Shown one piece after another: positions 54,764 to 63,286 of a DNA stretch of 64,000 bases (position 1 is its first letter; every line of letters starts with the position of its first letter). Source of the stretch: Fluviicola taffensis DSM 16823 (lineage in GTDB: Bacteria > Bacteroidota > Bacteroidia > Flavobacteriales_D > Crocinitomicaceae); contig NC_015321.1 in NCBI RefSeq assembly GCF_000194605.1, positions 2,232,001 to 2,296,000 on the forward strand, in the 5' to 3' direction. Under the pieces are notes generated by a model that was given only the letters and a program-made list of their open reading frames with translations, ran no database searches and had not been told where the DNA came from. The position numbers and the translations under genes were made by a program.

Positions 54764-54971
54764 CCAAGCTTTCTATTCTTTTCAACTTTGAAGTGCAGCT
54801 AACGGCTATAAAATTCACTGAAAAGAACCAGATCCAGGAAGGTTATTCCATCAATAAGTTATGTGGTCAACAGATTTGTTTTTAGCAAGATGATGCAAAA
54901 AGCCAAAAATTGGCACCCTGTTTACGCAGGATTTTTAATCACTCATTTATGAGACCTATAATTAATACATT

Positions 54972-55628
54972 ATGAAAACGAATGAAATCACAGCATTAAA
55001 TGCACAGTTAGTTGAATTGTTGGGGGCAGCAAACAAAGGAGTAAATGTCGAAATCGCAGAGGCTGATTTTGATTTATTAAAGAACGGAAAGTATGCATTA
55101 TGCTTCGCAAAAAAAGTAGGGGATAATTTCAATGTGGTATGGAAGTCTTCCAAAGATTTTTTGATGTTGAATTCATTTACATGGACACCACTTTATCAAT
55201 TGTTCGGAACAAACTCGTTTAAAGGAGGTGTAACGGTGAAAGCAAGTACATACAATCAAAAATGTGGTTTAGGACAAACATGTACGCTGGATGCAAATGG
55301 AAAATTGAGCTCTGCAGTTGACGGCGGTTCAAAAACAGCACTCCATTTAACGAATCAATATGGGCCCGTTCATGCGGGAGTGAACCAAATGGTTACGGGA
55401 ATTGATGGAAAAGAAGAAGCACTTCCGATTTACGTAAGTGAAAAACAAATCATCAAAGGCACAAATGATCTAACTCCGAAAGAATCGGTTTTGGTATGGT
55501 TCGAACAAAATATTGAAACATCAACGATGTTCAGTACATCCAGATCCAACGCAGTTGAATTGGATTTAACAGGAACCAATCAGATTTCTGTTAACTACAG
55601 CGAAGGTGAGTGGATTATCGTGGGATAA
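54972..55628 (+). CDS. Unrecognised beta-rich protein, paralogue 1 of the protease cluster
   Basis: I do not recognise this 218-residue family. There is no signal peptide or membrane segment. The sequence is glycine- and aromatic-rich and predicted mainly beta. Conserved landmarks shared with the next gene are YALCFAKKVGDNFNVVW, FTWTPLYQLFGTNSF, CGLGQTCTLDANG, LTNQYGPVHAGVNQM, LTPKESVLVWFEQNI and the terminal EGEWII. The pattern suggests a small lectin- or toxin-like beta-sandwich, but this is speculation. It opens the cluster running to 58849. Confidence 0.7.
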   Translation: MKTNEITALNAQLVELLGAANKGVNVEIAEADFDLLKNGKYALCFAKKVGDNFNVVWKSSKDFLMLNSFTWTPLYQLFGTNSFKGGVTVKASTYNQKCGLGQTCTLDANGKLSSAVDGGSKTALHLTNQYGPVHAGVNQMVTGIDGKEEALPIYVSEKQIIKGTNDLTPKESVLVWFEQNIETSTMFSTSRSNAVELDLTGTNQISVNYSEGEWIIVG

Positions 55629-55646
55629 AATTACTGTTTTAACAGC

Positions 55647-55680
55647 ATTCGGGACATTCATCTGATTGTCTGTCCCGAAT
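55647..55680 (+). promoter_or_regulatory. Hairpin between the two paralogues
   Basis: ATTCGGGACA (55647-55656) and TGTCCCGAAT (55671-55680) form a perfect 10-bp stem with a 14-base loop. No T run follows. It may be an attenuator, an RNA-stability element setting the ratio of upstream to downstream products, or a weak terminator. Confidence 0.55.
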
Positions 55681-55706
55681 CTTCATTCGTTAAAAAACCA
55701 ATAGCT

Positions 55707-56354
55707 ATGTCGAGTGATCTCAATTTGTACATCCATTTTAATTTTGCATTGGAAAATGCAACAAAAGAAGTTACTATTCAAATTGCTGAACTTGATTTCA
55801 AAGCATTGAAGCAGGGAGGATATAAACTCTGTTTTGCAAAAAATGTGAACGAGGAGTTTGATGTAGTTTGGCAATGTTATTCGGATTATTTGTCGACCAA
55901 TGTTTTCTCCTGGACTCCACAATTTCAACTTTTCGGGACCAATGCATTTATTCCGCAACAGGTTATTAAAACAATAACAAACGTTGAAAATTGTAGCTTG
56001 GGAAATACTTGTGTTCTCAACGAGGCAGGTTTTTTGGAAAAACAAAAATCTGGAGGGAATGTAGGCGCTCTTACAATGGAAAACCAATACGGATTTATTC
56101 ACGGCGGTTTGAAACAACTTTCAACAGGAATAAGTGGGCAAATGCTCAGTTCTCCGGTATACGTTTCAAAATTGAATCAGCTGAAAGGAGAGATTTTGCT
56201 TACACCTAAAGACATTCTGTGTGTTTGGTTCCAGCAAAGTATTCAGGTTGGTATGATGATTTCAAAGAAACCGTCCAATTCTATCAGTTTGGATTTGACT
56301 TCCGAACAATCACTCACCTGTCTTTACGAAAATCAGGAATGGAAACTTATTTAA
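55707..56354 (+). CDS. Unrecognised beta-rich protein, paralogue 2
   Basis: This 215-residue protein is a clear paralogue of the preceding one, roughly 35-40% identical by eye. It shares YKLCFAKNVNEEFDVVW, FSWTPQFQLFGTNAF, CSLGNTCVLNEAG, ENQYGFIHGGLKQL, LTPKDILCVWFQQSI and the ending QEWKLI. It also lacks a signal peptide. Tandem duplication with divergence suggests two non-equivalent subunits of one structure. The next gene starts 18 bp downstream. Confidence 0.7.
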   Translation: MSSDLNLYIHFNFALENATKEVTIQIAELDFKALKQGGYKLCFAKNVNEEFDVVWQCYSDYLSTNVFSWTPQFQLFGTNAFIPQQVIKTITNVENCSLGNTCVLNEAGFLEKQKSGGNVGALTMENQYGFIHGGLKQLSTGISGQMLSSPVYVSKLNQLKGEILLTPKDILCVWFQQSIQVGMMISKKPSNSISLDLTSEQSLTCLYENQEWKLI

Positions 56355-56372
56355 TCAATTAAAACTGCATCC

Positions 56373-57389
56373 ATGAAAAAAGATCTTTTTCGCAAAACGG
56401 ATATAGAAGAATACTTTTATGTTCTGCAACAGAAAAACCTGGTTTATAATTACAATTTCAGGTATTTCAGTAATTATAATACACAACCGAATTCGCTTTC
56501 ATCTGGCCATCCAGACGGCTGGGTCTATTCAAATCCCGGTACGAATGGAACTATTCAGCCATCTCAAAATAAGTGTAGAATCACCGTCAATTCAGATAGT
56601 AAAGTGATGACAATCAGTCAGGCACTTCATGAGTTTCCGAGATGGGTCGAGCAGATTGCAGGGAAGACAATTTCAATCGAAATTCAGATGACACTTTCAA
56701 TAGGATGTGTTATGAAGGTTAGTCTTTCCGATGGTATTAAAAGCGTGACGGAAGAATTGAAGAGTACAGATGGAGGAGACATAATCATGCAGTTGAAAAT
56801 GGATGTAAGTAATACTCCTTCTCAATTGATTTTAGAACTTTCAAGTTCCACGGCATCTGCCACTATTACACTTTCAAAAGTATTTGGAAATGTAGGTGAA
56901 CTTGCTCTTGAAAGTCTTCCTCCAATGGTCAATGGGATAATCGGGGAACGCAAAAGTTATATTTCTATGCAGGTTGCTCCTGTTGAAGAATTTTCAATTT
57001 GTAATAATACTACCGTAGATCTCAGTAAAAATCACACCCGCTTGAATTCTGTTTTGAATGGCCGGTTTGGAAAAAATTTGCTTCCGAATGTTTCTGGTTA
57101 TTTCAGTCGTGCCTGGGATAATGGAATGAAACTCGACCAAAATTCGGCTGACCGCAAAATGATGGGGCAAAATAATATCGTGGGAGATTATGTCGGAACA
57201 ATTGAGCCCGATTGTTTTAAAATGCATTTGCATGAATTAAAATTTGCTCCAGTACCAATTGTTTCTGCACCTCAGGGATCACCCGCGGAAGGGATTAAAT
57301 CCAATATGAAATCGGAAACAAAAGAAACCGGAGACAAGGAAACTAGGCCAGTGAATGTCGCGGAATTGTACACTATAAAATGGGCTTAA
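56373..57389 (+). CDS. Two-domain protein with a phage-tail-collar-like C-terminal motif
   Basis: The 338-residue protein has no signal peptide. Residues about 25-180 look like a carbohydrate-binding beta-sandwich, starting NYNFRYFSNYN with a PDGWVYSNPG loop, as in modules on tail fibres and glycanases. Residues about 228-290 read SGYFSRAWDNGMKLDQNSAD then end in KMHLHELKF. This order (glycine-rich FxRxWDNG, Asp/Arg-rich stretch, Gln, HxH) is that of phage tail-collar/fibre tips. No other phage gene is nearby. A fibre or receptor-binding role is inference. Confidence 0.6.
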   Translation: MKKDLFRKTDIEEYFYVLQQKNLVYNYNFRYFSNYNTQPNSLSSGHPDGWVYSNPGTNGTIQPSQNKCRITVNSDSKVMTISQALHEFPRWVEQIAGKTISIEIQMTLSIGCVMKVSLSDGIKSVTEELKSTDGGDIIMQLKMDVSNTPSQLILELSSSTASATITLSKVFGNVGELALESLPPMVNGIIGERKSYISMQVAPVEEFSICNNTTVDLSKNHTRLNSVLNGRFGKNLLPNVSGYFSRAWDNGMKLDQNSADRKMMGQNNIVGDYVGTIEPDCFKMHLHELKFAPVPIVSAPQGSPAEGIKSNMKSETKETGDKETRPVNVAELYTIKWA

Positions 57390-57411
57390 ATAAAACACAT
57401 TAAACTAAAAA

Positions 57412-58590
57412 ATGATGAAAAAAAGATATCTGATTGTTTACAAAAAGAATAATGTAAGCACCAAAAAAGCAGCTTCTCTATTGGGTGAAAGCAAACAATT
57501 AATCGAATTTAATCTCAAAAGTGGATTGATGGCAGAAGGAAATTACCATTTTCCGAATCTGGATATTACTTCAGCGGTTCTGAATGAATCAGAAGCAAAT
57601 GAATTGAAAGAACATCCGGAAATCGATTTCATCGAAGAAGACAGCTGGATGACCACGTTGGGAGAACTGTCCTCCGCGAAATCGAAAGTTCTTTTAGCGG
57701 GTGAGGATTCCTGGAATATGCGAATGATCAAAGCTCCAGGAGCCTGGAAAAAAGGATTCACAGGAAAAGGTGTTAAACTGGCAATCCTCGATACTGGAAT
57801 TGCGACCCATCCCGATTTGTCGATTAAAGGAGGAGTATCAACGGTTCCGAATATTTTAAGTTACAATGATGATGATGGTCATGGAACCCATTGTGCAGGG
57901 ATTGCCGCTGGCCTTGGTGTCAAACCTGAAAATGTAAAAGGTGTTGCTCCGGATGCGTCATTATATGCTGTGAAAGTGCTTAAAAAAGATTCAGATGGAA
58001 TATCAAGAGGTTTGACTTCATGGATTATTGCAGGGATGGAATGGTGCGTTTCTTCCGAAATGAATGTGATGAGCATGAGTTTGGGAGGAAAAAACAATCC
58101 GAGTGAAGCTTATGCGGTAGCAGTGAAAGTATGCCAAGAAGCAGGAATTACGGTGGTATGTGCATCTGGGAATTCAAACCAAACCGATTTCCCATTTGTG
58201 AATTCTCCGGCAAATTCCTGTTATCAGGGGCTTGCCATTGCAAGTCCGGTTGCTGTTGGCTCGGTCGATTCGGCTTCAACTATTGCTATGAGTTCTTCTA
58301 GAGGAGGCAAACCAGGGATTTTGTGGAATGGAGTAGGAGTCGTTGCTCCAGGAGTTAATATTTATTCAACCTATTTGAATAATAGATATGTAACAATGTC
58401 AGGAACGAGTATGGCGTGTCCGCACGTTGCAGGTTTGGCGGCTTTGATGGCACAAAAAGACAAAAAATTGACGCCTCTTCAGATCAAAGCAGATATTTTG
58501 GCTACCGCCAGTGCTTTGGGGGTAAATACACCAAATGAAACCTATGGTTATGGGTTGATTAATTGTGAGAAGGCGACAGCGATAATATAA
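57412..58590 (+). CDS. Subtilisin-like serine protease (S8) without a signal peptide
   Basis: The 392-residue protein has an N-terminal I9-type inhibitory propeptide (residues about 5-80, ending HPEIDFIEEDSW) and a full S8 catalytic domain. The triad is visible as Asp127 (AILDTGIATHPDL), His157 (DDGHGTHCAGIAAG) and Ser333 (SGTSMACPHVAGLAALM), with oxyanion Asn254 (ASGNSNQ). There is no signal peptide, which is unusual for a propeptide-bearing subtilisin. It lies 22 bp after the collar-like gene and 34 bp before a second, separate I9-like gene. Confidence 0.93.
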   Translation: MMKKRYLIVYKKNNVSTKKAASLLGESKQLIEFNLKSGLMAEGNYHFPNLDITSAVLNESEANELKEHPEIDFIEEDSWMTTLGELSSAKSKVLLAGEDSWNMRMIKAPGAWKKGFTGKGVKLAILDTGIATHPDLSIKGGVSTVPNILSYNDDDGHGTHCAGIAAGLGVKPENVKGVAPDASLYAVKVLKKDSDGISRGLTSWIIAGMEWCVSSEMNVMSMSLGGKNNPSEAYAVAVKVCQEAGITVVCASGNSNQTDFPFVNSPANSCYQGLAIASPVAVGSVDSASTIAMSSSRGGKPGILWNGVGVVAPGVNIYSTYLNNRYVTMSGTSMACPHVAGLAALMAQKDKKLTPLQIKADILATASALGVNTPNETYGYGLINCEKATAII

Positions 58591-58624
58591 ATTGTAACTT
58601 TCCATAGTAAAAGAGAAGATTCCC

Positions 58625-58849
58625 ATGTCAAAAATGAAAGCGCAATTAGAAAATCTACTTACCCGAAATCCAGAACAGAAACATGCTGTGATAGTCACCT
58701 GCTCATCAAAACCCAATTTCGGGCAGATTGAATTGCATCGATTGATGGATACTATTTTCAGTGGAGAATTGACTGGAAAGGAAATTAGAGCAATTGCGTC
58801 ACTTGATGAGGTTCTTTCGATTGAACTTGACCAAACAATTGAGCTCTGA
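58625..58849 (+). CDS. Stand-alone I9-like small protein, putative protease inhibitor
   Basis: This 74-residue protein has a beta-alpha-beta order: HAVIVTCSS strand, ELHRLMDTIF helix, then GELTGKEIRAIASLDEVL and a terminal SIELDQTIEL strand. The pattern 'lt-x-x-x-ai-x-x-l-x-x-V-x-x-IE-x-D' is that of I9 subtilisin propeptides, including the one in the neighbouring protease. It would act in trans as chaperone, inhibitor or immunity protein for that enzyme. The assignment rests on pattern resemblance only. Confidence 0.6.
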   Translation: MSKMKAQLENLLTRNPEQKHAVIVTCSSKPNFGQIELHRLMDTIFSGELTGKEIRAIASLDEVLSIELDQTIEL

Positions 58850-58863
58850 TAATTAACACGAAT

Positions 58864-58902
58864 AAAAAGAGGCTGTCTTGAATTTCAAAACAGCCTCTTT
58901 TT
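58864..58902. terminator. Bidirectional terminator closing the protease cluster
   Basis: AAAAAGAGGCTGT (58864-58876) and ACAGCCTCTTTTT (58890-58902) form a perfect 13-bp stem with A and T runs on either side, between convergent genes. Confidence 0.9.
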
Positions 58903-58918
58903 GTTATAAATCAGACAT

Positions 58919-59413
58919 TTAATCTCTACTAGCGCCTTTCATAATTCCTTGTAACAAACCATCAAATTTAATATCACCACTAGATAGGCTGTGAGTTTCA
59001 TGCACATCGAAATTCTTTCCGACACCTAGAACACTTCCGCGTACTTTTCCATCCAGTTTCAATTCAAATTTAGTAGCATTGATAAGCTTTGGAATTCGAA
59101 ATAACACACCATCACTTAAACTTAACTGCAAAGGAATGGTGTATACATTTTTGGATTTGCGTTTTACTTTGATTTTTTTATCTAAGTCAATTACTCCTAA
59201 CTCCAAATCGTTTACAGAAACATTTAATTTCCCCTTTTTGATTTTAAAACTATAACCGTTTTCATTATCTACGGTGGCATCAAAACTCACATGGAGGGTT
59301 CTTCCCTCCAGCTTTCCAAATTGAAAATTGGAATATCCAGAAACTTCAGGTTCTATAAATTCACAGCTTGAAACTGCGATTAAGAGGATGCATAAAAAAA
59401 GGATTTTTCTCAT
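58919..59413 (-). CDS. LEA type 2-like lipoprotein
   Basis: The 164-residue protein has a lipoprotein signal (lipobox VSSC at about residue 17). A single beta-sandwich follows with the pattern of the LEA type 2/WHy domain, for example TLHVSFDATVDNENGYSFKIKK, then VNDLELGVIDLDKKI and KFELKLDGKVRGSVLG. Such domains are linked to desiccation or stress tolerance, but the bacterial role is unclear. It starts 2 bp after the M20 peptidase stop and is probably co-transcribed with it. Confidence 0.75.
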   Translation of the reverse strand: MRKILFLCILLIAVSSCEFIEPEVSGYSNFQFGKLEGRTLHVSFDATVDNENGYSFKIKKGKLNVSVNDLELGVIDLDKKIKVKRKSKNVYTIPLQLSLSDGVLFRIPKLINATKFELKLDGKVRGSVLGVGKNFDVHETHSLSSGDIKFDGLLQGIMKGASRD

Positions 59414-59415
59414 AA

Positions 59416-60804
59416 TTACTTCATTGCTTCAGTAAAATAATGGAAGAAATACGGAATGGTTTCAATTCCTTTGTAAAAATTAAATAAACCGTAGTGCTCA
59501 TTGGGTGAGTGAATAGCATCAGAATCCAATCCAAAGCCCATCATTACCGTTTTTAAACCTAATTCTTGTTCAAACAATGCGATAATTGGAATACTTCCAC
59601 CACTTCGAACTGGAATGGGTGTTTTTCCAAAAGTTTCCTCATAAGCTTTCGCGGCACTTTTGTATGCGATGGAATCGATTGGAGTTACCACAGGTTCTCC
59701 ACCATGATGTGGATTTACAACAACGGTCACACCTGCAGGAGCGATTGATTCAAAATGTTTAGAGAATAATTCGGTAATTTTTTCGGGTTCTTGATTTGGA
59801 ACCAATCGCATCGATATTTTAGCATACGCTTTAGAAGCGATGACTGTTTTAGCACCTTCTCCAGTGTATCCTCCCCAAATTCCATTTACATCCAATGTTG
59901 GACGAATAGAACCTCTTTCTGGAGTAGAATATCCTTTTTCACCATAAACAGCAGTGATATTCAATGCTTTTTTATAATTCTCCTCACTGTATGGAGCTTT
60001 TGCCATTTCAGCACGTTCTTCCAAACTTAGTTCAACCACATCTGCATAGAAACCAGGAATAGTTATGTGGTTATCTTCATCGTGTAAGGAAGCAATCATT
60101 TTTGTTAAGATGTTGATTGGATTCGCAACACAACCACCGTAAAGTCCCGAATGTAAATCGCGATTTGGTCCTGTCACCTCTACTTCAACATAGCTCAACC
60201 CTCTTAAACCAGTTGTAATAGATGGAACATCATTCGCTAACATTCCAGTATCAGATACTAAAATGATATCAGCTTTCAGACGTTCTTTATTCTCCTTGAT
60301 GAAAACACCCAGATTCACCGATCCAACTTCTTCTTCACCTTCGATCATAAATTTCACGTTACAAGGAAGTTCATTCGCTTCCATCATCGCTTCAAAAGCC
60401 TTTACATGCATGAAAAATTGCCCTTTATCATCACATGCTCCGCGCGCAAAAATGGCACCTTCCGGGTGAATCTCTGTTTTCTTAACAACCGGTTCGAATG
60501 GAGGAGAAGTCCACAAATCGATTGGATCGGCAGGCTGCACATCGTAATGACCGTAAACCAAAACAGTTGGAAGTGCTGGGTCAATGATTTTTTCCCCATA
60601 AACAATTGGATGTCCAGCTGTTTTACAGATCTCTACCTTTTCAGCACCAGCTTCTTTCAGGAATTCGGATACCTTTTCAGCACCGCGAATCACTTCCTGA
60701 GCATACGCACTATCAGCTGAAACAGTTGGAATTTTCAATAAGTCGATCAGTTCATTCAGAAACTTGTCCTTAGAATCTTGTATGTATTTTTGGGTATTTT
60801 GCAT
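59416..60804 (-). CDS. M20 family dipeptidase
   Basis: The 462-residue protein is a zinc aminoacyl-peptidase of the M20/CNDP-like group. Metal-site segments are VLVYGHYDVQPADP, ARGACDDKGQFFMH and MIEGEEEVGSVNLG, with a late histidine in DAIHSPNEHYG. The lid domain lies at about residues 215-370. It lacks a signal peptide and so acts in the cytoplasm on dipeptides. It heads a two-gene unit with the LEA2-like lipoprotein. Confidence 0.93.
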   Translation of the reverse strand: MQNTQKYIQDSKDKFLNELIDLLKIPTVSADSAYAQEVIRGAEKVSEFLKEAGAEKVEICKTAGHPIVYGEKIIDPALPTVLVYGHYDVQPADPIDLWTSPPFEPVVKKTEIHPEGAIFARGACDDKGQFFMHVKAFEAMMEANELPCNVKFMIEGEEEVGSVNLGVFIKENKERLKADIILVSDTGMLANDVPSITTGLRGLSYVEVEVTGPNRDLHSGLYGGCVANPINILTKMIASLHDEDNHITIPGFYADVVELSLEERAEMAKAPYSEENYKKALNITAVYGEKGYSTPERGSIRPTLDVNGIWGGYTGEGAKTVIASKAYAKISMRLVPNQEPEKITELFSKHFESIAPAGVTVVVNPHHGGEPVVTPIDSIAYKSAAKAYEETFGKTPIPVRSGGSIPIIALFEQELGLKTVMMGFGLDSDAIHSPNEHYGLFNFYKGIETIPYFFHYFTEAMK

Positions 60805-60957
60805 AAAATTTATATTTCTGAAGCAAATTTGGTTAAATCGGCGCGTTTTTTATCGAATAATTACGATTAAAATTTAACATTTAAACAAAATTTAATAATA
60901 TTGACATATAAATGCAACCTTTAACACTTTATTTAAGTCTAGAGGACAGAACTGATT

Positions 60958-63153
60958 ATGATTATGAAGAAAATTACTAAAATACTCTCGCTTTTTTTAT
61001 TGTCTATAGGCACGAATGCTCAAGCTCAAATTGCGGTTCAAACAGGGCAACCCGCAGCATCATTAGTTCAAAATGTTCTAATTGGAAATGGAGTGTCTGC
61101 TTTTAACGTTACGTTTAGTGGAGATCCCAACCAGATTGGGAGTTTTAATGCCGCGGGTTCGAATATTGCCTTACCTACTGGAATTGTCTTGTCATCAGGG
61201 AATGTTAACTCATTGGTTTCTGGTGGAAATCCTTCCACTGATTATCCAGGGCCAGGCGATCCAATGATTTTGGCTACTGCGCAATCTGTTACAACAAATC
61301 CAAATGCTGGCTTTATAACTTCCACTCAAGATGCTGCAGTTCTTCAATTTGATTTTGTTCCATTGGGTGATACCGTAAAATTTAGGTTCGTATTTGGCTC
61401 GGAAGAATATACTGCTTGGATTAATACGCAATATAATGATGCTTTTGGATTTTACTTGACTGGACCCAATCCGCTTGGACCAAATTATAGCAATACGAAT
61501 TTGGCCTTAGTACCAGGTACTAATTTACCAATAACAATTTCTACGATTCATCCTGGTTTTAATAGTCAATACTACATTGGAACGCCTGTGGGGCATTCCT
61601 TAAATGGATTGACGGTTCCAATTGAAATTGTTTTTCCTGTGGTATGTGGTGAAACTTATCATTTTAAATTTGCTATTGCGGATTGTAATGATGGGATTTT
61701 GGATACAGGAGTATTCCTTGAAGGAGGATCTTTTTCTTCAGATGCGGTAAATGTTTCTGTTGCAACTTTAACAGGTGATACAACTGTTATAGAAAACTGT
61801 ACCAATGCGCAATTTATTTTCTCCAGACCTTTGAGTCAAATAAACGACACCTTGATTGTAAATTACGATATTACTGGAACCGCAACTATGGGTGCTGATT
61901 ATAACAATTTGATAAATCCAGTTACTTTTCTTCCAGGTGAAGATTCAGTAATATTAACCCTTAATCCAATTGGAGATGGAATTGTTGAAGCTCCTGAAAC
62001 AGTTATTATTACAGCATATACTATAACAGAGTGCGGCGATACGATTGTAACAGTTGGTACACTTTATATTATTGATGGACCAATTTTACCAATCAATGAA
62101 TCGAATCCGAATGTGTTTTGTGCAAATGATTCCGTTCAAGTCACAGCAGTGGCCAGTGGAGGATTTGCGCCATATACTTACTTATGGTCTTATCAAGGAC
62201 AGACGGGAGGAACTGCTTATGTGCCAATATTGCAAAATGGAACCATTGATTATTATGTAACAGCTACTGACCAGTGTGGAAATACTGGAACAGATACTAT
62301 TACGGTGACAATGAATCAAACTTTGGCAATCGATACAATGATGATGTTTACTGCATCAGCTTGTACTCCAGACGGCGCAGTTAGTGGAATGGGTGAAGGA
62401 ATTACAGGCCAACCACAATACCATTGGGAAGGACCAAATACTGGAGGACCAAGTCAGATTGATGCTACCGTGATGCAAAACCTTTCTCCAGGATGGTATG
62501 TATTCACAATTACAGATAATGTTTGTTCTGTAACGGATTCAATTCTATTAGATAGTGAACCAGCTCCGATTGCTAGTTTTACTCCAAACGAGACAGAAGG
62601 ATGTAATCCTGCAACCATTTTATTCGCGAATAATAGTCAAAATTCAACAAATTACGAGTGGTCTTTTGGCAATGGAAATACTGCAAATGTGGCTGATTTG
62701 AGCATGCAAACTCAGGTATACACATCGACTTCAACTATTATGTTGATTGCAATTAATGGGCCTTGTAGAGATACAGCTTATGCAACTATTCAGATTGTTG
62801 ATTGTGGTTGTACTGATCCATTGGCGGTTAATTATGATCCGACAGCAGTATTGAACGATGGCTCATGTGTTTTCCCAGAACCAACTGTAATTGTACCAAA
62901 TATCTTTACACCTAATGGAGATATGAATAACGATGTGTTTAGATTGACAACAACAAATGCTGTTGAGGTTACTATCAGAATTAATAATCGTTGGGGAAAT
63001 AAGGTATATGAAGGTACAGGGTTAGATCCATTCTGGGATGGAAAAATCAATGGAACGATTTCTTCAGAAGGAGTTTATTTTGTTCAGTATACTGTAAAAG
63101 GTTTGCAAAACAAGGAAATCACGGGGCAAGGGTTCTTGCAACTTGTGAAGTAA
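60958..63153 (+). CDS. Large surface adhesin, choice-of-anchor L with T9SS type B sorting domain
   Basis: The 731-residue protein has a signal peptide (cleavage near AQAQ) and a choice-of-anchor L domain at about residues 35-260 (NVTFSGDPNQIGSFN, VFGSEEYTAWINTQYNDAFG). A Calx-beta-like module follows at about 270-375 (FLPGEDSVILTLNPIGDG), then SprB/PKD-like repeats and a GCTDPLAVNYDP calcium-loop-like insert. The C terminus is the CHU_C/gliding-motility domain (PNIFTPNGDMNNDVFRL, INNRWGNKVYEG, SEGVYFVQYTVKG). This predicts type IX secretion and cell-surface attachment. A second ATG at 60964 is an equally good start. Confidence 0.9.
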   Translation: MIMKKITKILSLFLLSIGTNAQAQIAVQTGQPAASLVQNVLIGNGVSAFNVTFSGDPNQIGSFNAAGSNIALPTGIVLSSGNVNSLVSGGNPSTDYPGPGDPMILATAQSVTTNPNAGFITSTQDAAVLQFDFVPLGDTVKFRFVFGSEEYTAWINTQYNDAFGFYLTGPNPLGPNYSNTNLALVPGTNLPITISTIHPGFNSQYYIGTPVGHSLNGLTVPIEIVFPVVCGETYHFKFAIADCNDGILDTGVFLEGGSFSSDAVNVSVATLTGDTTVIENCTNAQFIFSRPLSQINDTLIVNYDITGTATMGADYNNLINPVTFLPGEDSVILTLNPIGDGIVEAPETVIITAYTITECGDTIVTVGTLYIIDGPILPINESNPNVFCANDSVQVTAVASGGFAPYTYLWSYQGQTGGTAYVPILQNGTIDYYVTATDQCGNTGTDTITVTMNQTLAIDTMMMFTASACTPDGAVSGMGEGITGQPQYHWEGPNTGGPSQIDATVMQNLSPGWYVFTITDNVCSVTDSILLDSEPAPIASFTPNETEGCNPATILFANNSQNSTNYEWSFGNGNTANVADLSMQTQVYTSTSTIMLIAINGPCRDTAYATIQIVDCGCTDPLAVNYDPTAVLNDGSCVFPEPTVIVPNIFTPNGDMNNDVFRLTTTNAVEVTIRINNRWGNKVYEGTGLDPFWDGKINGTISSEGVYFVQYTVKGLQNKEITGQGFLQLVK

Positions 63154-63172
63154 TTGAGAGTAATAGGTAATT

Positions 63173-63208
63173 AAAAAGGCGCAGATCAGGGATGATTTGC
63201 GCTTTTTT
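63173..63208 (+). terminator. Terminator after the adhesin gene
   Basis: An AAAAAGGCGCA arm pairs imperfectly with TTGCGCTTTTTT about 15 bases later, ending in a T run. Confidence 0.7.
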
Positions 63209-63286
63209 GTGGAATATAGTTCTTAATGAGTCTTTTTGAGAATTCTAATAACGGTGGGCTTCACCAGTCAAATCTGATTCGATTTT

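Noticed and set aside
54972-56354. Pore-forming toxin pair
   Set aside because: Beta-rich character alone is not evidence, and no known toxin motif was recognised.
56373-58849. Prophage remnant because of the tail-collar-like motif
   Set aside because: No capsid, terminase, portal, integrase or attachment site is seen nearby.
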